Under the pieces are notes generated by a model. That model saw nothing but the letters and a program-made list of their open reading frames with translations, did no database searches and was not told where the DNA came from. A DNA stretch of 13,611 bases from JAUSPI01 sp964650385 (GTDB lineage: Bacteria > Desulfobacterota > Syntrophia > Syntrophales > JADFWA01). This document shows positions 1-6,244 of this stretch, piece after piece (position 1 is the first letter of the stretch; every line of letters starts with the position of its first letter). Made by a program: the position numbers and the translations under genes. The DNA is taken from contig CAZYTP010000073.1 in assembly GCA_964650385.1 (NCBI GenBank), positions 1-13,611 on the forward strand, given 5' to 3'.

Positions 1-732
1 TTTTTTTCTCAGAAACCATATACAAAGATCAATCCCGATGAAGTAGTGGCTATCGGGGCCGCTGTTCAGGCAGGAGTTTTAACGGGGCAGGTTGACAATG
101 TTGTGCTGGTGGACGTAACCCCACTTTCGCTGGGAGTTGAAACGCAGGGAGGTCTTTTTACGAAGATAATTTCCCGCAACTCCACGATTCCCACCTCGGC
201 AGGACAGATATTCACCAACGCCGGAGACGATCAGACCGTTATGGATGTCCACGTTCTCCAGGGTGAGCGGGAGCTGGCTACGGACAATATAAGTCTGGGG
301 CAATTCCAGTTGACCGATATTCCTCCGCTGCCCAGAGGAAAGGCACAGGTGGAGGTTACCTTCGAGATCGATGTAAATGGAATAGTAAAGGTTTCCGCCG
401 AGGAACTTTATACGGAACAACAGACCGGGATTACGATCAATGCATCCCATCTGCTGTCGGACGAGGAAGTTGAATATGCAGTAAGGGAAGCGCAAGCACA
501 TGCCGAAGAAGACATAAAAAGACGCGAGGAAGTGGAGATTAATATCGGGGCCGACGGCATGATCCGCGCGGCTGAGCTTGTAATGAAGAAGAAAGAAAAG
601 GAGTTATCTGCTTCCTTGCTGAACAGAATTCAGGCGGCCATACTGGCTCTCAAAGAATCACTGGCAGAAGGCGAAAGCGATAATATCAGAGGTGTGACGG
701 ATGCGTTGAGAAAATTGCTCAGTGAAATATGA
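1..732 (+). CDS. dnaK: DnaK-family Hsp70 chaperone, C-terminal part (5' end outside window)
   Basis: Open from base 1 in frame 1, so the gene begins upstream; the GTG at 46 is an internal valine codon. The first residues (INPDEVVAIGAAVQAGVL) are the end of the Hsp70 nucleotide-binding domain. They are followed by the interdomain linker and start of the substrate-binding domain (VDVTPLSLGVET), then the beta-sandwich (NSTIPTSAGQIF, VLQGERELATDN, PPLPRGKAQVEVTF, DVNGIVKVSA) and an alpha-helical lid. Hsp70 binds exposed hydrophobic peptide segments in an ATP-driven cycle with DnaJ and GrpE in the cytoplasm. Two features are unusual: the segment after KVSA reads EELYTEQQTGI rather than the usual KDKGTGKEQ-like stretch, and the protein stops right after the lid (DALRKLLSEI) without the disordered tail common in housekeeping DnaK. 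It may therefore be a specialised paralogue. Its stop codon lies in a repeat end (730-747). Confidence 0.92.
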   Translation, partial: FFSQKPYTKINPDEVVAIGAAVQAGVLTGQVDNVVLVDVTPLSLGVETQGGLFTKIISRNSTIPTSAGQIFTNAGDDQTVMDVHVLQGERELATDNISLGQFQLTDIPPLPRGKAQVEVTFEIDVNGIVKVSAEELYTEQQTGITINASHLLSDEEVEYAVREAQAHAEEDIKRREEVEINIGADGMIRAAELVMKKKEKELSASLLNRIQAAILALKESLAEGESDNIRGVTDALRKLLSEI

Positions 733-747
733 TGGTTTCGTAAAAAG
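730..747 (+). repeat. Partial repeat-element end overlapping the dnaK stop codon
   Basis: The sequence tgatggtttcgtaaaaag starts at the dnaK TGA stop. It carries the cgtaaaaag core found at the borders of the palindromic elements at 844, 5164 and 13525, with the tgatggtt-side flank. An inverted, slightly diverged counterpart (gcgaaaccatca) lies at 13491-13512, after the last gene of the window. Confidence 0.5.
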
Positions 748-793
748 CTGGATTTCCCCTCCTCTGGGAGTCTGTGTTGTAACAGGGTGAAAT

Positions 794-820
794 GTCATTC
801 CGAACGAATGTGAGGAATCT
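794..820. repeat. Degenerate palindrome of the gtcattcc...ggaatct type
   Basis: gtcattcc (794-801) is followed after 12 bases by ggaatct (814-820), giving a 5-bp ATTCC/GGAAT stem. It has the gtcat-left, atct-right plan of the other palindromes in the window. It is too imperfect to be a convincing terminator. Confidence 0.45.
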
Positions 821-843
821 TAACATGTTAAATTTGGTGCACT

Positions 844-997
844 CGTAAAAAGTCTTTCTCTGTCACCCTGAACAATACCACTGTCACCCTGAACTCGTTT
901 CAGGGTCTCCAGAGATTCTGAAATAAATTCAGAATGACATGAGTGGATGCTGAAACAAGTTCAGCATGACAAATGACACATTTTGAGACTTTTTACG
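844..997. repeat. Palindromic-repeat element, copy 1, with 12-bp terminal inverted repeats
   Basis: The left end cgtaaaaagtct (844-855) and right end agactttttacg (986-997) are exact reverse complements. Inside are three hairpins, each with an 8-bp stem and a 5-nt loop: ACCCTGAA/TTCAGGGT (886-893, 899-906), ATTCTGAA/TTCAGAAT (915-922, 928-935) and ATGCTGAA/TTCAGCAT (947-954, 960-967). There is no open reading frame of note. The element resembles a MITE or clustered REP sequence and is closely matched by 5164-5352. Confidence 0.8.
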
Positions 998-1138
998 AAG
1001 CCGTCAAAGTTAAAACAGCAAAAGATTTGGTTGTCTCTCCTATGTCAACAGCGTCAGTGATGGCCGCTCAGGTCCCCCCGCGTACTGTTCGGAATATTAG
1101 ACGCGGCCATCTTATTCGCGGGATGCAGGATATTGCTC
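998..1138 (+). other. Leader of the histidine-kinase operon with a long-range inverted repeat
   Basis: This is the non-repeat remainder of the 406-bp gap between dnaK and the kinase. It contains a perfect 9-bp inverted repeat, gatggccgc (1059-1067) and gcggccatc (1103-1111), separated by 35 bases and ending 27 bases before the chosen start codon. No T-run follows, so it is not a typical terminator. I see no strong sigma-70 promoter and no ORF here. It could be an operator or an mRNA leader structure. Confidence 0.35.
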
Positions 1139-3022
1139 ATGATGAATGAGACCGATGCATGGCTAAGAACCGTCTTTGACACGGTGCAGGCGGGAATTCT
1201 AATAATTGATCCCGAAACACACCTTATCGTCGATGCAAATCCCGTTGCCGTCAGGTTAATCGGTGATCCGAAGGAAAAGGTTGTCGGTTCGGTATGTCAC
1301 AACTATATCTGTCCCGCGGAAGCAGGAAGATGTCCGATTACCGATCTCGGAGAAACGGTCTACAACTCGGAACATGTCCTGCTTACGGCGGGTGGTGAAA
1401 GCCGCTCGATCATCAAGACTGTGACGAATGTGGTGCTCCGAGGCCGCAAATATCTTTTCGCGAGTTTTATTGATATCACCGAAACAAAAAAAACAGAAGA
1501 AGTCCTGCAAAAGTCAAAGGATATTTTCCATGCCGTTGTATCCCAAAACCCCTCCGGCATAATTGTTGTTGACAGTGAGGGAATAGTACAGTTTGTCAAT
1601 CCCGCGGCTGAATCATTGTTCGGCAGAAATGCAAAAGATATGGTGGGCAATGTGTTGGGCCTTCTCCTGGTTGACGGTGAATCTACAGAAATTGATATCG
1701 TATTAGATGCTGGAAAACCCGGTGTCGCGGAAATGCGGGTAGTTGAAACCGAATGGTTGGGCAAGTCTGCCTATTTAGCGATGCTTTTCGACGTTACGGC
1801 CATTAAAACTGCTGAAGAAACCATGAAGAGGGCAAATGAAGAGCTTAAAAAAAATAACAGCATGAAGACGCAATTTATTTCAACTGCTTCGCATGAACTC
1901 AGAACTCCCCTTACGTCCCTTCAAAATGCCATTCATATTCTGGCATCGAAAAAAGCAGGAGATTTAACGAAAGACCAGGAGCGCTTTCTGACCATGTCAG
2001 CTCGCAATATTGACCGCTTGGCCGACATGATCAATGACCTCCTCGACTTAACCAGATTGGAGAGCAAAAAAACAGAGCTTTCTTTCTCGAAAGCTTCTGT
2101 CTCCCACATTTTCCGGCAGTTGATAGAAACATTTAACCCCCAGGCAGAGGATAAAACCCTGGTACTGGAGATGGATTGTCCTGAAGACATACCCGCAATC
2201 TATGCAGACAGTGATCGGCTTGAACAGGTTCTTTATAATCTAATAAGCAATGCGCTGAAATTTACCCCGCAGGGGGGCAGAGTGTGTTTGAGCACCCGAG
2301 TGATTTCGGACTTAAAAGAAGGCGAAAAAGATTCCACAATCCACAATCCGCAATCCGCAATTGAGATAAGCGTAACGGATACAGGAGTCGGCCTTTCCCC
2401 GGATGAACAAAAGCGGATATTTGAACCATTTTACCAGGCAGGCGGCACACTGACTTCGAAAACAAAGGGATCGGGACTGGGACTCTCCATCGCAAAAGAG
2501 TTAATAGAAACCCATGGAGGAAAGATTTCGGTGGAGAGCGAATTGGGCAAAGGAAGTCGTTTTTCCTTCGCAATTCCCGTTTTTTCACCACAAGCGGTTG
2601 AAATGGCCGAAATAGATAAGCAACTGAAAGATTATCTGGCCTCTCCATTCTTTTCACTAATTGAGATAACACTTAATCATCATGAAATATCGGGTCTTAA
2701 TGCAAGAGAGCCGGATATTTATAACAAGCTGCTGGTTCAGCTTACCGGTGTTGTCCGTATGATTATTCTTCGGGAAACCGACCATGTTATTGCTCAGCCG
2801 GCTTTCGGCAGAGTGGTAATAATTATGGGAGGAACATCAAAAACAAAGGCTATGATTGTCAGAAAAAAGCTGAATGAGGTTTTTTCCCGGCATCCCCTCT
2901 TTTTTGAAGATACGCCATTGTCCATTCCGACAATCCTGGGACCGGTAACCTTCCCGGAGGATGGCATAACAACGAAAGAGCTCATAGATGCAATTGAAAG
3001 ACAGATCTCGGATAAAGCATGA
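1139..3022 (+). CDS. PAS-PAS sensor histidine kinase with degenerate GGDEF-like C-terminal domain
   Basis: A cytoplasmic two-component kinase of about 627 residues with no membrane segment. Two PAS domains come first (about 7-115 and 125-225). The first carries three close cysteines (VCHNYICPAEAGRCP), which might hold a redox or ligand site. The HisKA H-box is STASHELRTPL with the phospho-accepting His near 252. The HATPase has its N box (NLISNALKFTP, about 367), DTGVGL (about 414) and GSGLGLSIAKE (about 444). The last 125 residues, after the kinase core, follow the GGDEF fold pattern: FFSLIEITL at the first strand, PAFGRVVIIMGG where GGDEF should be, and TFPEDGITTKELIDAIE near the end. The GG[DE]EF signature is absent, so it should not make c-di-GMP. 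ATG 1139 is preferred over TTG 1133 because AGGA (1127-1130) is 8 nt upstream. The stop is 13 nt before the receiver gene, its likely partner. Confidence 0.9.
   Translation: MMNETDAWLRTVFDTVQAGILIIDPETHLIVDANPVAVRLIGDPKEKVVGSVCHNYICPAEAGRCPITDLGETVYNSEHVLLTAGGESRSIIKTVTNVVLRGRKYLFASFIDITETKKTEEVLQKSKDIFHAVVSQNPSGIIVVDSEGIVQFVNPAAESLFGRNAKDMVGNVLGLLLVDGESTEIDIVLDAGKPGVAEMRVVETEWLGKSAYLAMLFDVTAIKTAEETMKRANEELKKNNSMKTQFISTASHELRTPLTSLQNAIHILASKKAGDLTKDQERFLTMSARNIDRLADMINDLLDLTRLESKKTELSFSKASVSHIFRQLIETFNPQAEDKTLVLEMDCPEDIPAIYADSDRLEQVLYNLISNALKFTPQGGRVCLSTRVISDLKEGEKDSTIHNPQSAIEISVTDTGVGLSPDEQKRIFEPFYQAGGTLTSKTKGSGLGLSIAKELIETHGGKISVESELGKGSRFSFAIPVFSPQAVEMAEIDKQLKDYLASPFFSLIEITLNHHEISGLNAREPDIYNKLLVQLTGVVRMIILRETDHVIAQPAFGRVVIIMGGTSKTKAMIVRKKLNEVFSRHPLFFEDTPLSIPTILGPVTFPEDGITTKELIDAIERQISDKA
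2331..2360 (+). repeat. In-gene ccacaat/ccgcaat heptamer repeat within the kinase ATPase domain
   Basis: The bases read as successive 7-mers (ccacaat, ccacaat, ccgcaat, ccgcaat). They encode part of STIHNPQSAIEIS, between the strand ending LSTRV and the strand leading to DTGVGL. That position is a surface loop in HATPase folds. The peptide NPQSAI is repeated exactly in the second half of the ArsA-like protein (12730-12757), which implies a shared DNA source. Confidence 0.6.
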
Positions 3023-3035
3023 AAGGAGATGAACC

Positions 3036-3407
3036 ATGAAAAAGAAAGTACTTATTGTAGATGATGAGGCAGATATTGTTGAAACTATAAAATTCAACCT
3101 GGAGTTTGGAAATATCGAATGTATTGAGGCATATGACGGCGAGGAAGCCCTTCTGAAGGCAAGGAAGGAAAAACCGGATCTTATCCTTCTGGATATAATG
3201 CTTCCGAAGATGCACGGCTACAAAGTTGCGAGGCTTCTCAAATTTGATGAATCTTATAAGCATATACCCATTATAATGCTGACCGCGAGAGCACAGGAGA
3301 AAGATTTAGCGCTCGGGATGGAAACAGGTGCCGATGAATATATTACAAAGCCTTTTGATATGGACATGCTTGTAGCTCTGGTCAATAAGTACTTGCAGGA
3401 GGTATAA
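3036..3407 (+). CDS. Single-domain response regulator (CheY-like receiver)
   Basis: A 123-residue receiver domain with no output domain. The acidic pair is Asp9/Asp10, the phospho-acceptor is Asp53 (LLDIMLP), the switch Thr is Thr83 (MLTA), and the conserved Lys is Lys105 (ITKPF); all are intact. It should accept phosphate from the kinase encoded immediately upstream and signal by protein contact rather than by DNA binding. A strong ribosome-binding site (aaaggag, 3022-3028) sits 7 nt before the ATG and overlaps the end of the kinase gene. The next gene starts 2 nt after its stop, so kinase, receiver and secretion ATPase are very probably co-transcribed. The ATPase is a plausible, unproven target. 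Confidence 0.95.
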   Translation: MKKKVLIVDDEADIVETIKFNLEFGNIECIEAYDGEEALLKARKEKPDLILLDIMLPKMHGYKVARLLKFDESYKHIPIIMLTARAQEKDLALGMETGADEYITKPFDMDMLVALVNKYLQEV

Positions 3408-3409
3408 TT

Positions 3410-5143
3410 ATGGATAATCAAATCAAAAAAATGGACAGTGTCGCCAGTATAAGAATGGTTGACCGCCTGAAGCAGGACATGGTCAAAGAGGGTTTAATAA
3501 CGAAAGAAAAACTCAAGGTTGCTGAGTTAACGGCGCAGCAGGATCAGGATACCCTGAGCAGTACATTGATAAAATTAGGGTTTCTGTTGGAAGAAGATCT
3601 GACAAGCTTTATCGGGGAAAAGACGAGCATACCCTATGTAAATATCAGGAATTATTCTATTGACCGTAATGTATTGGCGATTATCTCAGAGAAGCTTGCC
3701 CGGCACTACAGGATCATACCTCTGTTTATGATAGAAAATGTTCTGACAATAGCCATGGCCGATCCTCTCAACATCATTTCCATTGATGAAATATCAAAAT
3801 TGGTGAAGTGCAAGGTTGAGTCTGTCATAGCTTCAGGGGAGAGCATCGATATAGCGATTGATCAGTGGTATGGCACGGGAGATGAGAGGAAAGCACTTAT
3901 TGAAGAGCTTGCCGAAGATATCAGGCAGGTAGAGAAGAACTATAAGTCTGATCAGCCAACTGAGATACAACTTAAACTTCAAGCGGAAGAAAAGTCGATC
4001 ATCAAGTTCGTCAACAGTTGTATTGCCCAGGCAGTGCTGGAGGGTGCCAGCGATATCCATCTGGAACCCAAGATAGATTCTATGGCGGTACGCTTCCGTA
4101 TTGACGGAGTTCTTTACGACAGGCAGCGGTTGCCGTTCAAACTGATTCCTCCAATTACGTCCAGGATAAAGATTATGTCCGGAGTGGATATAACAAAGAG
4201 GGGAGAACCGCAGGACGGCAGGATAAGTTTCGTTATCAGGAACAAGAGTGTTGATATTCGTACATCCACCTTTCCATCTATGCACGGAGAAAATATTGTT
4301 TTGAGGCTCTTGGATAAAACCAAGGGGATTCCCACGCTGTCAGAGCTCGGCTTTTCTGATGGAGATTTTAATATTTTCAGAAAGATGATCAGGGCTACAA
4401 AGGGAATAATTCTTGCTGCCGGACCAACGGGGAACGGGAAAACAACGACCATTTATTCAGCTATTGGTGAGCTGAATACAACAGACAAGAATATAATGAC
4501 CATTGAGGATCCGATTGAATATAAAATTGAAGGGATTGTTCAGGGGCAGGTTGACCTCAAGACAGGGCTTACATTTGCCAGTGCCCTCAGGTCAATCTTA
4601 CGTCAGGACCCTGATATCATTTATGTGGGTGAAATAAGGGATTATGAAACCGCAGAAATTGCAGTGCGTGCAGCTTTAACCGGACACCTGGTTCTCAGCA
4701 CCCTTCATACTAACGATGCTGTTGGAACTATATTGAGGCTTCGTGATATGGGCATTGAATCCAGCTTATTGGAATCTACCCTTCACTGTTCATTCGCCCA
4801 GCGTCTTGCTCGAAAGATCTGTCCCAGATGTATTAAGGAATATCAGCCCGATGAAAGCCTCCTGAAAAGTTTAGGTTTTTCTTCAGGTACCAGGCTTTAC
4901 AAGGGTGAAGGGTGTGAATTTTGCGGCGACACCGGTTACAGCGGCAGTATCGGGCTTTTTGAAATAGTGGTTATTAATAAAGAGCTTCGTAATTTGATAG
5001 CAAATAAGGCTCCAGAAGAGCAGATCAGGGAAGCTGCAAGGGCTCAGGGTATGCAAAACCTCTTTCAAGATGGACTTAAAAAGGCAAAAAAAGGAATCAC
5101 AACAATAGAGGAAGTAATAAGGCTGACTAAAGAGGAAGAATAA
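3410..5143 (+). CDS. PilB/GspE-family secretion ATPase with MshEN N-terminal domain
   Basis: A 577-residue hexameric ATPase of the type II secretion / type IV pilus assembly family, which powers pilin or pseudopilin assembly from the cytoplasmic face of the inner membrane. The N-terminal ~150 residues form an MshEN-like module (RLKQDMVKEGLITKEKL, then a second LSSTLIKLGFLLEEDL repeat, then IPYVNI). In this family the module can bind c-di-GMP, though the RLG motif is only partly kept here. The core has Walker A GPTGNGKTTT (338-347), an Asp box, Walker B DPDIIYVGEIRD (400-411) and the His box LSTLHTNDA. Two CxxC pairs (471/474 and 502/505) form the expected zinc-binding element. The ribosome-binding site AGGAGG (3397-3402) overlaps the end of the receiver gene. 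No pilin, GspF/PilC, GspD or prepilin peptidase gene is present in the window, so the motor is an orphan coupled to a two-component system. I cannot decide between PilB and GspE. Confidence 0.92.
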   Translation: MDNQIKKMDSVASIRMVDRLKQDMVKEGLITKEKLKVAELTAQQDQDTLSSTLIKLGFLLEEDLTSFIGEKTSIPYVNIRNYSIDRNVLAIISEKLARHYRIIPLFMIENVLTIAMADPLNIISIDEISKLVKCKVESVIASGESIDIAIDQWYGTGDERKALIEELAEDIRQVEKNYKSDQPTEIQLKLQAEEKSIIKFVNSCIAQAVLEGASDIHLEPKIDSMAVRFRIDGVLYDRQRLPFKLIPPITSRIKIMSGVDITKRGEPQDGRISFVIRNKSVDIRTSTFPSMHGENIVLRLLDKTKGIPTLSELGFSDGDFNIFRKMIRATKGIILAAGPTGNGKTTTIYSAIGELNTTDKNIMTIEDPIEYKIEGIVQGQVDLKTGLTFASALRSILRQDPDIIYVGEIRDYETAEIAVRAALTGHLVLSTLHTNDAVGTILRLRDMGIESSLLESTLHCSFAQRLARKICPRCIKEYQPDESLLKSLGFSSGTRLYKGEGCEFCGDTGYSGSIGLFEIVVINKELRNLIANKAPEEQIREAARAQGMQNLFQDGLKKAKKGITTIEEVIRLTKEEE

Positions 5144-5163
5144 TAAACAAAGCTTTATGTATT

Positions 5164-5352
5164 CGTAAAAAGTCTTTTTTTGTCACCCTGAACAATACCA
5201 CAAATGTCACCCTGAACTTGTTTCAGGGTCTCCCGAGATTCTGAAATAAATTCAGAATGACAAGAGTGTTGCTGAAACAATTAGATGCTGAAACAAGTGA
5301 GATCCTGAAACGAGTTCAGGATGACAAATGACACATTTTGAGACTTTTTGCG
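5164..5352. repeat. Palindromic-repeat element, copy 2, with terminal inverted repeats
   Basis: The left border cgtaaaaagtct (5164-5175) and right border agactttttgcg (5341-5352, one mismatch) match the borders of 844-997. Hairpins are ACCCTGAA/TTCAGGGT (5209-5216, 5222-5229), ATTCTGAA/TTCAGAAT (5238-5245, 5251-5258) and a stem not seen in copy 1, ATCCTGAA/TTCAGGAT (5302-5309, 5315-5322). All have 8-bp stems and 5-nt loops. An unpaired ATGCTGAA arm (5285-5292) shows an internal rearrangement. It occupies most of the gap between the ATPase gene and the next gene. It may weaken read-through but has no classic terminator. Confidence 0.8.
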
Positions 5353-5385
5353 AGACTGTCAAGCTTTGTATGTTGAGACGGTGAT

Positions 5386-6099
5386 ATGAATAGAAATATG
5401 AACAATAAAGAGATCTGGTTTCAATATAGATTTAAATTCGGCGAGGGTGGAGAAAAACTTTTTGATGTTGGACTGAACAGGGAAACGCTCAATCTGATAC
5501 AATCTAAAAGGGAGTCGTATCCGGAATGGGTTAATCTGAGTTTTTCTAAATGTCTAAACTGCCCTTTAGAGGAAGTCCATTATCCATATTGTCCGATCGC
5601 CGCAGATTTCATCGAGCTGGTGGATTTCTTCCGGGATATGATATCTTATGAAGAAGTTGACCTGGAGATACATTGCGAGGAGAGAACATATTGTAAACAT
5701 ACGACTTTGCAACAGGGAGTAAGTTCCCTGGCTGGTATATATATGGTTACAAGCGGCTGCCCCATTATGGAAAAACTGAAGCCCATGGTACGTTATCATT
5801 TACCGTTTGCAACGCTCAGAGAAACACAATATCGGGTGCTTTCAATGTATTTAATGGCACAATTTTTTATATACAGAAAGGGCAGGGAACCCGACTGGGA
5901 ATTAAAAAACCTTGTCAAAATTTATGATGACATACAGGTCGTTAATAATGATTTTTGCAGACGGCTGGCCCAGAATCAAATGGGGGATGCGGCGCTAAAT
6001 GCTCTGGTCAAGCTTGATATATTTGCCAAACATGTATCCTCATCGATAAACAGGAACTCATTGGATGAAGAAGAACGCTTATTTGACGCATATCTTTAG
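5386..6099 (+). CDS. Conserved-looking cysteine-rich protein of unknown function
   Basis: A 237-residue, probably cytosolic protein without signal peptide or membrane segment. I do not recognise its function. The N-terminus looks like beta strands (IWFQYRFKFG, KLFDVGL) and is followed by a cysteine cluster, Cys56-x2-Cys59 and Cys69 in KCLNCPLEEVHYPYCP. Cys97, Cys103 and Cys125 (TSGCP) come later. This spacing could bind a metal or an iron-sulfur cluster, but no known cluster motif is complete. The second half is predicted helical (YRVLSMYLMAQFFIYRKG, LAQNQMGDAALNALVKLDIFAKHV). ATG 5386 is chosen; ATG 5398 is an alternative, and only weak purine-rich sequence (gagacgg) precedes 5386. It lies between two signalling operons and is isolated from the upstream one by the repeat element. 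Confidence 0.75.
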   Translation: MNRNMNNKEIWFQYRFKFGEGGEKLFDVGLNRETLNLIQSKRESYPEWVNLSFSKCLNCPLEEVHYPYCPIAADFIELVDFFRDMISYEEVDLEIHCEERTYCKHTTLQQGVSSLAGIYMVTSGCPIMEKLKPMVRYHLPFATLRETQYRVLSMYLMAQFFIYRKGREPDWELKNLVKIYDDIQVVNNDFCRRLAQNQMGDAALNALVKLDIFAKHVSSSINRNSLDEEERLFDAYL

Positions 6100-6244
6100 C
6101 AAAGGTGGCTTATTTTAGGCCGTTTTCTGAACTTGCCCCGGATGCGACGGGTTTAATTATGGGGGGCTGGGGTGAAAATTTTGTCAAATACCCCTCTACC
6201 TAACCTTTTTCCACCGGGGGAGAAGGAATTATACGGTAAATGAT
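6100..6244 (+). other. Intergenic region with degenerate repeat remnants
   Basis: 145 bases lie between the unknown protein and the membrane kinase. The stretch holds acccctctacctaaccttttt (about 6189-6210) followed by ccaccgggggagaaggaatt, which looks like the remnant of a dispersed C-rich repeat. gaagga (6222-6227) is the nearest Shine-Dalgarno-like sequence to the kinase start but is 17 nt away. No clear promoter or terminator is visible. Confidence 0.3.
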
